The notes under the pieces were generated by a model, which saw only the letters and a program-made list of their open reading frames with translations, ran no database searches and was not told the origin of the DNA. Below, piece after piece: positions 30,861 through 38,830 of a stretch of DNA of 51,848 bases (positions are counted from its first letter, which is position 1; every line of letters begins with the position of its first letter). Position numbers and translations under genes: made by a program. This DNA is from Acidobacteriota bacterium (GTDB taxonomy: Bacteria > Acidobacteriota > Terriglobia > Acidiferrales > UBA7541): assembly GCA_003165465.1 (NCBI GenBank), contig PLUM01000054.1, positions 1 to 51,848 on the forward strand, written 5' to 3'.

Positions 30861-31766
30861 ATGCCATTCGCCATCACAATCTTTATCGTGGGCCTCGCCA
30901 TTCAGCCAATGCAGGGTCCAAAACCAGACCGGATTCCCGAACGCGAGGGCGCTAAGATCACTTCCCAAAACGAAGAGTCCGCGCAGGCCAATCAAGATTC
31001 CGCCAAACAGACGAATTCCGCCAGCAGCAGTTCCAGTATCCAAAACAATCAGCTTGCTCCCCCAATTAAGGATGAGAAGACAGATAAGCGCAATGCAGAC
31101 ATACAGATAGAAAGGCACTTGGAAATATTTACAGGGCTTCTTGTCCTTGTGGGCCTTCTCCAAGCTGGTATTTTTTGGTGGCAAGGAACCGTATTTCGCA
31201 GGACTCTCAAAGCAATTGAAGGACAGACGGGCGTGCTGCGAGAAGCCACTAGTGTTGCTAGAACGAGCGCCAACGCCGCGGAAAAAAGTGCCGACGCTGC
31301 GAATCGGAATATCGACATTCTTATCACCAAAGAACGTGCGCGACTTTGGATCGAATCCGCAGACCTGCATTTCCAGGAAGGCGGCCACGGCAAAATCGCA
31401 TTTACAGTCGTAGGCCACGGTTCCACTGAGGCATTTATCGTAGAAAGCTACATGAACCGGTACATCAGCGCCTCCAGTGAAGATATTATCGACTCGGGAG
31501 TGCGAACATCCCTCCCTGAAGTCATTATCCCCCACAATCCGGTTACGGAAATGCTGCCCCTGGAGCGCGAAGAAATATGGGAAGTCGCGCAAGGTCCGAC
31601 CGCTTACGTTCATTTGTTGGTTGTTGTGCGTTACAAAGACGTCTTTGATGGGCAATGGGAGATGAAATCCCGCTACACATGGCGCATCACCATTCTGAGC
31701 GGAGGAGCATTTGCTTGGAGCGAATGGAAACATAAGACTGAAGAACAGAAATACGACCGAAATTAG
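30861..31766 (+). CDS. Membrane-anchored coiled-coil protein of unknown function
   Basis: This 301-residue protein starts with a hydrophobic segment (PFAITIFIVGLAIQ), then a low-complexity Ser/Gln/Asn-rich region (about 25-75) and a membrane span (LLVLVGLLQAGIFWWQ, about 88-104). Next comes a helical stretch with AATSVARTSANAAEKSADAA-like heptads ending in KERARLWIES, and a C-terminal beta-rich domain. This architecture (span, coiled coil, ERAR motif, beta domain) recurs in uncharacterised accessory proteins of many bacteria. It is divergent from the HTH/RHH pair and shares a 75-base control region with it. No enzymatic motif is visible. A role as sensor or effector in a defence or stress module is possible but unproven. 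Confidence 0.7.
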   Translation: MPFAITIFIVGLAIQPMQGPKPDRIPEREGAKITSQNEESAQANQDSAKQTNSASSSSSIQNNQLAPPIKDEKTDKRNADIQIERHLEIFTGLLVLVGLLQAGIFWWQGTVFRRTLKAIEGQTGVLREATSVARTSANAAEKSADAANRNIDILITKERARLWIESADLHFQEGGHGKIAFTVVGHGSTEAFIVESYMNRYISASSEDIIDSGVRTSLPEVIIPHNPVTEMLPLEREEIWEVAQGPTAYVHLLVVVRYKDVFDGQWEMKSRYTWRITILSGGAFAWSEWKHKTEEQKYDRN

Positions 31767-31811
31767 GATACCACCCACCGCTTTGCGTTGTGGAATCCGC
31801 CTCGATGGATG

Positions 31812-31820
31812 TGATATAAG
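31812..31820 (+). promoter_or_regulatory. Extended -10 promoter of the ThDP enzyme gene
   Basis: TGATATAAG has the TGn extension and TATAAG. A weak TTGTGG lies 21 bases upstream of the hexamer. It lies 34 bases before the ATG and is followed by GAGGTG as ribosome site. Confidence 0.55.
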
Positions 31821-31853
31821 GGACGGATTACTGAAAAATCGAGGTGCAAACTC

Positions 31854-33785
31854 ATGGCTAAGGAAACCAAGCCCGTAGTCGATCGCCGCAATTTCCTGAA
31901 AGGCGCGGCAGTGGGCGCGGCGGCGCTGGCGGCGGGACCGGCAAGCGTTGCGGCGCAACCTGCGGAACCGAAGCGCGCCGTTCCGCCTCCAATGTCGCCC
32001 AAGGCCGAAACCGAGATTCCCTCCGGCGCGGAAGTCCTGACGGCGGATCGCACCGGGTCCGACTACATGGTGGACGTGATCAAGTCACTGGGCTTTGAAT
32101 ACGTTTGCGCCAACCCGGGATCGAGCTTTCGCGGGATTCACGAATCGATCATCAACTACGGCGGAAACAAAAGCCCCGAGTTCATCACCTGCTGCCACGA
32201 GGAATCGTCCGTGGCCATGGCGCATGGCTACTACAAAATCGAGGGCAAGCCTCTGGCGGTGCTCGCGCATGGAACGGTGGGCGTGCAGCACGCCGCGATG
32301 GCCCTGTACAACGCCTACTGCGACCGCGTGCCCGTTTACTTGATTCTCGGAAATATCATCGATGTAACCAAGCGCATGCCGGGCGTGGAGTGGTTTCACA
32401 GCGTGCAGGACGCGGCGGCCATGGTGCGCGATTTCACGAAGTGGGACGATCTGCCCATGTCGCTCGAGCATTTTTCCGAGTCCGCGGTCCGCGCCTATCG
32501 TATCGCGATGACGCCGCCGACGATGCCGGTCGTGATCGTGGCGGACGGCGATCTGCAAGAGACTCCAATCTCGTCCGACGCGAAGATGCGCATCCCGAAG
32601 TTGACGAACGAAATGCCGCCCGTGGGCGATTCGGGCACGGTTGCGGAAGTGGCGCGCCTGCTGGTCGCGGCCGAGAATCCGGTGATCATCGTGGACCGCA
32701 CGGCGCGAACGCCGGCGGGCCTCGCGTGCCTGATCGATCTTGCCGAGGCCCTTCAGTGCGCGGTGGTCGACCAGGCCGGCCGGATGAACTTCCCCAGCCG
32801 CCACCCGCTGAACCAGTCCGACAGGGCCCGCGTGGCGATTGCCGAGGCGGATGTGATTCTGGGCCTCGATTGCGCCGATTTCTACGGCATCACGCACACC
32901 TATCGCGACCAGATCGAACGCACCTCGCGCGCAGGCACCCAGCTGACCGCGAAGCTGATTACCATCAGCTCGGACGATCTGTTCATCAAGGCAAACTATC
33001 AGGACTTCCAGCGCTACAACGAAGTGGACGTCGCCATCGCGGCGGATTCGCAATCCACGCTGCCTTCGCTGACCGAGACGGTCAAGCGCCTCGCGACGGA
33101 CGACCGCAAGCGCGCGTTCCAGGATCGCGGCGCGCGCCTCAAGACGGCGCACCTGCGGGCGCTGGAAAGTTCGCGGGACGCGGCGGCCTTTGCCTGGGAC
33201 GCCAGCCCGATCAGCACCGCGCGGATGTGCATGGAACTGTGGAACCAGATCAAGGACGAGGACTGGTCGCTGGTCGGCGCCACCACGTTTGTCAGCAAGT
33301 GGCCGCAGCGGCTGTGGAATTTTGACAAGCATTATCAATACATCGGAGGCGCGGGCGGCTACGGAATCGGCTACAACGCGCCCGCGGCCACGGGCGCGGC
33401 GCTTGCCAATCGCAAGTACGGGCGCTTGTCGGTCAACCTCCAATGCGACGGCGATCTGATGTTCGCTCCCGGCGTTTTGTGGACCGCCGCGCACCACAAG
33501 ATTCCGCTGCTGCACGTCATGCACAACAACCGCGCGTATCACCAGGAAGTGATGCAGGTGCAGATCATGGCCGGCCGCCACGGCCGGGGCGCCGACAACT
33601 GCGGCATCGGCACAACGATCACCGGCCCGGACATTTCCTACTCCAAGCTCGCGCAGAGCATGGGCATGTACGGCGACGGGCCGATCTCGGACCCCAAGGA
33701 TCTGGGCCCGGCGCTCAAGCGCGCGATCGAAGTGGTCAAGCGCGGCGAGCCGGCGCTGGTGGACGTCGTCACGCAGCCCCGATAA
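31854..33785 (+). CDS. Tat-exported thiamine-diphosphate-dependent enzyme
   Basis: The 643-residue protein has a twin-arginine signal (DRRNFLKGAAVGAAALAAGP, residues 10-29) and then the three-domain acetolactate-synthase/benzoylformate-decarboxylase fold. The catalytic Glu that activates ThDP is in HEESSVAMAHGYYK (Glu116). The C-terminal cofactor motif is CDGDLMF (531-537) followed by HNN (557-559), a GDG-N(N) variant whose first Gly is Cys. Family members cleave or ligate 2-oxoacids. Export by Tat implies folding with cofactor in the cytoplasm and action outside the membrane. GAGGTG precedes the ATG by seven bases. The next two genes encode a secreted cytochrome c and a DoxX protein, suggesting an oxidative half reaction. 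Substrate and FAD use are unknown. Confidence 0.88.
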   Translation: MAKETKPVVDRRNFLKGAAVGAAALAAGPASVAAQPAEPKRAVPPPMSPKAETEIPSGAEVLTADRTGSDYMVDVIKSLGFEYVCANPGSSFRGIHESIINYGGNKSPEFITCCHEESSVAMAHGYYKIEGKPLAVLAHGTVGVQHAAMALYNAYCDRVPVYLILGNIIDVTKRMPGVEWFHSVQDAAAMVRDFTKWDDLPMSLEHFSESAVRAYRIAMTPPTMPVVIVADGDLQETPISSDAKMRIPKLTNEMPPVGDSGTVAEVARLLVAAENPVIIVDRTARTPAGLACLIDLAEALQCAVVDQAGRMNFPSRHPLNQSDRARVAIAEADVILGLDCADFYGITHTYRDQIERTSRAGTQLTAKLITISSDDLFIKANYQDFQRYNEVDVAIAADSQSTLPSLTETVKRLATDDRKRAFQDRGARLKTAHLRALESSRDAAAFAWDASPISTARMCMELWNQIKDEDWSLVGATTFVSKWPQRLWNFDKHYQYIGGAGGYGIGYNAPAATGAALANRKYGRLSVNLQCDGDLMFAPGVLWTAAHHKIPLLHVMHNNRAYHQEVMQVQIMAGRHGRGADNCGIGTTITGPDISYSKLAQSMGMYGDGPISDPKDLGPALKRAIEVVKRGEPALVDVVTQPR

Positions 33786-33838
33786 CAAACTTTAGGGCGA
33801 TTGGAAGACCGATGCGATTGCATAAGGAGACGCGTGTG

Positions 33839-34225
33839 ATGAGATGGCCTGACCTCCCAGTGGGATTATTTCTTTTTGTTTTTGCAGCAACGCCATGGGT
33901 GTTGCCGGTTGCGCGGGCGCAGCAGACTTCCGACGCTCCCGCCGCTGGAAACACGGAGAAAGGAAAGAAACTTTTCGTCAATTACGGATGCTATGAGTGC
34001 CACGGCCGGCAAGGCCAGGGCGCGGCGCAGACGGGCGCGACGCGCGTCGGCCCGCCGCAGCTTTCCCTCGAGGGATTCCAGAGTTACGTTCGCAAGCCGA
34101 CGAACCAAATGCCTCCGTACACGGCCAAAGCGGTTTCGGATCGGGACCTGGCCGATATCTATGCCTTTCTGAAAACGATTCCGATGCCGCCGAAGGGGAA
34201 AGATATTCCGCTGCTGAATCAATAA
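33839..34225 (+). CDS. Secreted c-type cytochrome, single heme
   Basis: This 128-residue precursor has a signal peptide (hydrophobic core VGLFLFVFAATPWVL, then ARAQQ) and one heme site, CYECH (Cys51, Cys54, His55). A likely axial Met91 lies in NQMPPY. It fits class I cytochrome c, a periplasmic one-electron carrier. The ATG at 33839 is correctly spaced from AAGGAGA (33824-33830); upstream in-frame starts have no such site. It lies 53 bases after the ThDP enzyme gene and 77 before the DoxX gene, all on one strand, so the three are probably one transcript. The cytochrome is the plausible electron acceptor for the exported enzyme. Confidence 0.88.
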   Translation: MRWPDLPVGLFLFVFAATPWVLPVARAQQTSDAPAAGNTEKGKKLFVNYGCYECHGRQGQGAAQTGATRVGPPQLSLEGFQSYVRKPTNQMPPYTAKAVSDRDLADIYAFLKTIPMPPKGKDIPLLNQ

Positions 34226-34302
34226 TCGGGCGTTAATCGGGCGCTGCACCGCGATCCACTTTCGTTCCGCACCGGAAATATAAAAATGGCGCAAAAGGGG
34301 AA

Positions 34303-34758
34303 ATGCCTACGTTCGCTAAATTGCTTCGGACCAAGAACGATTGGAACATGACGCTCCTTCGGGTGGTTGCCGGAGGCGTGATGCTGCCTCACGGAATGCA
34401 AAAGATGTTGGGCTGGTTCGGAGGCGCGGGCTTCTCGGGCACGATTCACAATTTTGGGCAGAGAGGATTTGCGGCCCCGCTCGTATTCCTCGTGATTATG
34501 GTGGAATTTTTCGGCTCGCTGGGATTGATCCTCGGATGCCTCAGCCGGATCGCCGCTCTCGGCCTTGCCGTGGACATGACCGTCGCGGCCATCACCACCA
34601 CCAGCCATTTCGGGATGTTCATCAACTGGAGCGGCAAGCAGAAGGGCGAGGGAATGGAATTTCAGTTTCTGATGGTCGCCATGGCGCTGGCCATTCTGTT
34701 TGCCGGAGGCGGAGCATTTTCCGTCGATCGCGCGCTTGCCGGAAGCAAAACGAACTAA
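34303..34758 (+). CDS. DoxX-family membrane protein
   Basis: This 151-residue protein has four hydrophobic segments and the DoxX signature: LLRVVAGGVMLPHGMQKMLGWFGG, PLVFLVIMVEFFGSLGLILG with its conserved Glu, and a terminal ALAILFAGGGAFSVDRAL. The family includes the small subunit of thiosulfate:quinone oxidoreductase and other quinone-linked membrane proteins, but most members lack a proven role. AAAAGGGGAA precedes the ATG. Being third in the unit with the exported ThDP enzyme and cytochrome c, it may pass electrons between the periplasm and the quinone pool; that is an inference. Confidence 0.88.
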   Translation: MPTFAKLLRTKNDWNMTLLRVVAGGVMLPHGMQKMLGWFGGAGFSGTIHNFGQRGFAAPLVFLVIMVEFFGSLGLILGCLSRIAALGLAVDMTVAAITTTSHFGMFINWSGKQKGEGMEFQFLMVAMALAILFAGGGAFSVDRALAGSKTN

Positions 34759-34770
34759 CCTGCGTCCCCA

Positions 34771-34874
34771 TTCTCCGTACCCTCTGTGTTCTCTGTGTTT
34801 AAAGATTTTAAGGTGTGCGAGCCGCGCGGAAATTCAAAAGCTTTTAACACAGAGGACACAGAGGGCACGGAGAA
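34771..34874. repeat. Inverted repeat with CTCTGTGTTCTCTGTGTT arms
   Basis: The arms TTCTCCGTACCCTCTGTGTT... (34771-34801) and its near inverse ...AACACAGAGGACACAGAGGG (34845-34874) enclose about 43 bases. It lies just after the DoxX gene. The arms also carry an internal direct repeat (CTCTGTGTT twice). Further on, 34900-34930 holds short AATCAC repeats. Confidence 0.8.
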
Positions 34875-34932
34875 AATCGGGAAGACGACCGTGGTTTGCA
34901 CGAATCACAAATCACGAGTCACGAATCACTTC

Positions 34933-35958
34933 CTAACGCAGTTGCACAAGCGATTCGGGCGAAGACGGCGGAGATGCGGCGGGCTTGAGCGTTTGCGGGC
35001 CGCGCCAGTTATCGACCACGGCGATCTGCTGCACGCAGGACACCGTGCAGAGCGGCGCGCAATCCTTCTGAGTGGAGTATTCGCGGCGCAGGTCTTCCGT
35101 CGTGTATTTTTCCAGCGGGATGCCCGGGTAGCCGCGCTGCTGAGAACACCAGTGCACCAGTCCATCCTCGCACACGTAGAGGTAGCGTGAACCGGCGCGG
35201 CAGCGCCAGTCATTCGTTTTGCCCTTGGCGATGTTGTGTTGAAACTGGTTGATGCGCGAAAATCCTCGCTTCGCCATCCCCATGATTTCCTCGAAGATTT
35301 CGATTTCGCGCCCGCCGAGCGGCTTCAGTTGCCCCTGATCGTCGTGCAAAATGCCCACGGTGCTGGTGAAGCCCAGTTCCTGGGCGCGGCGCGCGACCTG
35401 GAGCGCATCCTCGGGATTTTTTACTCCGCTGCCAAGCACGGAATTGATGTTCACCTGAAACACGGCGCAATCGGCAAGCAGCTTCAATTTCTGATCGAGC
35501 ACCTTGAGGCTTTTTTTCGAGACTTCGTCGGGCACCGCATTGTCGATGCTGATCTGCAGGTATTCGAGGCCCGCGCGATTCAGCCGCTCGATGCGTTCGG
35601 CGGTAAGCAGGTAGCCGTTCGTGATCATCCCGGAAAGAATTCCGTTTTCGCGCATGCGCGCGATGATCCGGTCGAGTTCGGGATGCAGCAGCGGCTCGCC
35701 GCCGCTGATCGTGACGACCGACGTGCCGAGTTTTCCGAGACGGTCGATCCGGCGAAGCATTTCCTCAGTGTCCACGGGCTTCGAGACATCGTCGAATTCA
35801 TTGCAATAGGTGCAGGCCAAATTGCAGCGCCGTGTAGGAATGATGTGGACGAGCAGCGGATGCCGCGTCGAGACCAGCCCTTTCACGACGCCGCGCAATT
35901 CGCGCACGCGCGTGCGCCAGGATCGCAATCGCCGCCGCGTTCGTACACTCAATGGCAT
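34933..35958 (-). CDS. Radical SAM protein with C-terminal cysteine-rich domain
   Basis: This 341-residue protein has the radical SAM cluster motif CNLACTYC (Cys45, Cys49, Cys52) and the GGEP motif (ISGGEPLLHPELD). A C-terminal set of cysteines (WRCRAG, YVCEDG, HWCSQQ, DCAPLCTVSC) resembles a SPASM-type auxiliary cluster. It therefore probably carries two or more iron-sulfur clusters and modifies a peptide or cofactor. No small precursor peptide gene is evident nearby, so the substrate is unknown. It appears monocistronic. The ATG at 35958 has AGGA directly adjacent to it, so the ribosome site is poorly spaced and the start could differ by a few codons. Confidence 0.82.
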   Translation of the reverse strand: MPLSVRTRRRLRSWRTRVRELRGVVKGLVSTRHPLLVHIIPTRRCNLACTYCNEFDDVSKPVDTEEMLRRIDRLGKLGTSVVTISGGEPLLHPELDRIIARMRENGILSGMITNGYLLTAERIERLNRAGLEYLQISIDNAVPDEVSKKSLKVLDQKLKLLADCAVFQVNINSVLGSGVKNPEDALQVARRAQELGFTSTVGILHDDQGQLKPLGGREIEIFEEIMGMAKRGFSRINQFQHNIAKGKTNDWRCRAGSRYLYVCEDGLVHWCSQQRGYPGIPLEKYTTEDLRREYSTQKDCAPLCTVSCVQQIAVVDNWRGPQTLKPAASPPSSPESLVQLR

Positions 35959-36117
35959 TCCTAAACTATACAGGTATTTGCCTCGGTTTTGGACCCGCCG
36001 TGCTTTCGGGCAGCGGCTCTTTTTCCACGAGACCTCGCCCCCCCATTTCTCCCAAGAGCTTCACAGTCGCCCTACGGCCGATCGCGATGCATAGAGCAAA
36101 TAGCGGAACAGGTTTTA

Positions 36118-36196
36118 GTAGCACAGGCTTCAGCCTGTGTTCTTTTGACTTTCGCTTGTCACAAATCAAAACCACACAGGCTGAAGCCTGTGCTAC
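36118..36196. repeat. 79-base dispersed inverted repeat, copy E
   Basis: It has the same ends (GTAGCACAGGCTTCAGCCTG and CAGGCTGAAGCCTGTGCTAC) and length as copies A and B, but the centre is in the opposite orientation (TGTTCTTTTGACTTT first). It lies in the 408-base gap between the divergent radical SAM and GGDEF genes. The rest of that gap shows no supported feature. Confidence 0.92.
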
Positions 36197-36366
36197 TAAA
36201 ACCTGCTCTGAAAATTGGTTATTCCCGCAAACTGTCCATGGTAATTGGCCATTTAAGCACAGCGGCCAAGATTTAAATGGCGTCCCCGGTTGGGGCTAGT
36301 ATTCTAAAAAGAAGCTTATCTCCCTTACCGCAGCTACGGTGAGATGAAGTTGAACCGAAGGGTGTG

Positions 36367-38517
36367 ATGGCAACCAATGTTGCTCCAGGAAAATTAAGCA
36401 CGGACTCGTCCCAAATCGAGGCCGGAGCGGGTCCCGAGATCTCCACCGATTGGAAAGGTCTCGCGTGGCTGACCCTGCTTGTGGCCGGGGGACTTTTTGT
36501 ATTTGAAAAATTGAAACACATATTTTTTCCAGGCTTTACTCCCGAGCAGCATCAGGCGATTACGGTTGTCTTGGGGACGATTGCCGCGGTCATTGGCAGC
36601 TACTTCCAGACGCGAAAACTCGAAAAAACCCTTCTGCTCCACGCCCAAGCGGAGGAAAAGCTGGCCATGGAGCGCAATCTCTTTCGCACGGTGACCGATA
36701 ACATCCCCGACAGCATTTTCGCCAAGAATGCGCAGGGCCGTTATATCTTCGCGAACAAGGCGTTTGCCACACGCCATGGATTGAACAATCCCGAAGACTT
36801 GTTGGGCAAAACGGTGTTCGATTTGTTTCCGAAAGAGCGGGCCACACCCTTGCACGCGGACGACATGAAAGCCATGCGGTCCGGAGAATCGACCGTGGAG
36901 ACCGAGAGAACGGCAGTGGACGCCAAAGGAAAGATGTCTGTGCTCCACACGACCAAATTTCCTCTGATCGACGCGAGCAACACGGTTGTGGGGATCGTCG
37001 GCATGCACCGGGACATTACCCGCCGAAAAGAGGCGGAGCAGAAATTGCGGCAAAGCGAAGCCAACCTGGCGGCCGCGCAGCGTATCGCGCACTTTGGAAG
37101 CCTTGAACTGGATCTGGTCAACCTCGACGATCCGGAAAAGGAACCTGTGCGCTGGTCGGACGAAGTGTTCCGGATTTTCGGATACGATCCCGGAACGACC
37201 GAAGCAACCAGACGGGGATTCTTCCAGGTCGTGCATCCCGACGACCGTGAGCAAGTGCGGCAAACACTGGAGCGCGCGCTCCAGGAAGCCAAACCATACA
37301 CCATGGATTTTAGAATTATCCGTCCGGACGGCATGGTACGGAACATCCACGAACGCGCCGATTTCGTCTTCGATCCAAAAACACAAACGCCTCTGAAGCT
37401 GGTGGGCAGCATTCAGGACGTCACCGAGCGCGTCCAGGCCGAAATCCAATTGCACACCGCCAATCAGGAACTGGCCGTGAGAGTTCTGGAATTGCAGCAG
37501 CGGTCCAGGGAAATCAGCCTCTTGAGCGAAATGGGAAGCCGGCTTCAGGCTTGCAAGGATGCCAGCGAGGCGTATGCCCAGATCGGTAATTCGGCGGAAC
37601 AGCTGTTTCCCAAATGGTCGGGCGAGCTGTGCGTAACCAGTTCTTCCCGAACAGCCGTGGAAACGGTTTCCGAGTGGGGCGAGGCGAACCACGGAGAACG
37701 CATCTTTACGCCGGACGATTGCTGGGCATTACGCCGCGGCCAGCCGCATTCGTTCCACAGCGAGGAAAAAGCGTCGGCATGCCGCCACATCGATCCGGCG
37801 GTAGTGGACGAATCGCTCTGCGTGCCCTTGATGGCGCAAGGGGAAGCGCTTGGCGTTCTGAATTTGCAAAGGAAGCGCGGCCAGGAACAGCAAGCCTACG
37901 GGCTTCGATCCTGGGGAGAGGCGGAGCGCCGTCTGGCATCGGTGTTGGCCGAGCAGGTGGCTCTGGCGCTGGGAAATCTGAAATTGCGGGAGAGCCTTCG
38001 CAATCAGTCCATTTGCGATCCTCTTACCGGGCTTGCCAACCGGCGCTATATGGAAGAATCGCTGGAGCGCGAGTTCAGCCGGGCGAATCGTAAGAAAAGC
38101 TGCCTTGCCATCCTCATGCTGGACCTTGACCACTTCAAGCGGTTTAACGATACGTTTGGACACCAGGCCGGCGACGCGCTTCTGCGCACGCTCGGCGACC
38201 TCCTCAAAAGAAACACGCGCGGCCAGGATATTGCTTGCCGCTACGGCGGAGAGGAGTTCGCGCTGATGCTCACCGAAACCAATTTGGAGGGCGCACTCCG
38301 ACGGGCCAATATCGTTCGGCAACAAGTCAAGCAACTGAGCGTCGAGTATGCCGGCCAGCTTCTGGGTTCCGTCAGTGTCTCGATCGGCGTGGCGATTTGT
38401 CCGGACCACGGAAACACGATGACCGATGTGCTGCGAGCCGCCGACCAGGCGTTGTATAGCGCGAAACGCGAGGGGCGCGACCGCGTATCCGCTTCGAATG
38501 TCGTGCCGGTAGCCTAA
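36367..38517 (+). CDS. Diguanylate cyclase with PAS-PAS-GAF sensor region
   Basis: The protein is about 716 aa. Two N-terminal membrane segments (about 31-47 and 63-80) are followed by PAS domain 1 (about 104-220), PAS domain 2 (about 235-360, with FFQVVHPDDREQVRQ), a GAF-like domain (about 385-540) and a GGDEF domain (about 545-710). The active-site motif is GGEEF (627-631), preceded at the right distance by RGQD (618-621), an intact RxxD inhibitory site. It should make c-di-GMP from GTP with product inhibition, responding to a small ligand or redox cue. The PilZ protein at 12982 is a candidate receptor. The start ATG follows a GTG directly, and GAAGG is the likely ribosome site. Confidence 0.92.
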   Translation: MATNVAPGKLSTDSSQIEAGAGPEISTDWKGLAWLTLLVAGGLFVFEKLKHIFFPGFTPEQHQAITVVLGTIAAVIGSYFQTRKLEKTLLLHAQAEEKLAMERNLFRTVTDNIPDSIFAKNAQGRYIFANKAFATRHGLNNPEDLLGKTVFDLFPKERATPLHADDMKAMRSGESTVETERTAVDAKGKMSVLHTTKFPLIDASNTVVGIVGMHRDITRRKEAEQKLRQSEANLAAAQRIAHFGSLELDLVNLDDPEKEPVRWSDEVFRIFGYDPGTTEATRRGFFQVVHPDDREQVRQTLERALQEAKPYTMDFRIIRPDGMVRNIHERADFVFDPKTQTPLKLVGSIQDVTERVQAEIQLHTANQELAVRVLELQQRSREISLLSEMGSRLQACKDASEAYAQIGNSAEQLFPKWSGELCVTSSSRTAVETVSEWGEANHGERIFTPDDCWALRRGQPHSFHSEEKASACRHIDPAVVDESLCVPLMAQGEALGVLNLQRKRGQEQQAYGLRSWGEAERRLASVLAEQVALALGNLKLRESLRNQSICDPLTGLANRRYMEESLEREFSRANRKKSCLAILMLDLDHFKRFNDTFGHQAGDALLRTLGDLLKRNTRGQDIACRYGGEEFALMLTETNLEGALRRANIVRQQVKQLSVEYAGQLLGSVSVSIGVAICPDHGNTMTDVLRAADQALYSAKREGRDRVSASNVVPVA

Positions 38518-38575
38518 AACGCATTCCCAGACAGTTCGAGTATCCGCCATTCCGATCCCGGCGGTGTGGGTTTTG

Positions 38576-38654
38576 GCAGCGCAGGCTTCAGCCTGTGTGG
38601 TTTAAATTTTCGGGGAGCTAAAGTCAAAAGAAAACAGGCTGAAGCCTGTGCTAC
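38576..38654. repeat. 79-base dispersed inverted repeat, copy F
   Basis: The ends GCAGCGCAGGCTTCAGCCTG and CAGGCTGAAGCCTGTGCTAC enclose the usual TGTGGTTT... AGTCAAAAGAAAACA centre. It lies in the 3' region of the diguanylate cyclase gene, 58 bases after its stop. Confidence 0.9.
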
Positions 38655-38691
38655 ACGACCGCCGGCGCCGGGAAAACCCCGGGCAGCATGA

Positions 38692-38700
38692 TGTTAGAAT
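38692..38700 (+). promoter_or_regulatory. Extended -10 promoter just before a small ORF
   Basis: TGTTAGAAT carries the TGn extension and TAGAAT (38695-38700). An ATG follows seven bases later, the same spacing as at 20835-20848, so the transcript is probably leaderless. Confidence 0.5.
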
Positions 38701-38707
38701 GTAGGCC

Positions 38708-38830
38708 ATGGATAAATTTAAGCTGGAATCATTCATTTACCGCCATTGCCGTGTCCATCGAATCGAAGAACTTATAAACCCCAACAAGCCAGAATTCTTT
38801 CTTGCGCCGCGCAAGGCATGGCGGCCATGA
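38708..38830 (+). CDS. Leaderless 40-aa ORF coupled to the porin gene
   Basis: This short ORF begins MDKFKLESFIYRHCRVHRIE and ends in FFLAPRKAWRP. Its TGA stop (38828-38830) overlaps the ATG of the porin gene (38827-38829) as ATGA, a classic arrangement for translational coupling. A TAGAAT -10 box lies seven bases before its ATG, so ribosomes would load on it directly. The product is basic and aromatic-rich. I do not recognise it. It may be a regulatory upstream ORF or a small protein in its own right. Codon choice gives no strong signal at this length. Confidence 0.45.
   Translation: MDKFKLESFIYRHCRVHRIEELINPNKPEFFLAPRKAWRP

Noticed and set aside
30786..31958. Long minus-strand extension of the HTH gene
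   Set aside because: It crosses its own promoter and is antisense to the membrane coiled-coil gene; the ATG at 30785 is well supported.
32085..33788. 567-codon minus-strand frame opposite the ThDP enzyme
   Set aside because: Antisense shadow of a gene with clear ThDP motifs; no ribosome site, and the composition is that of a GC-rich complement.
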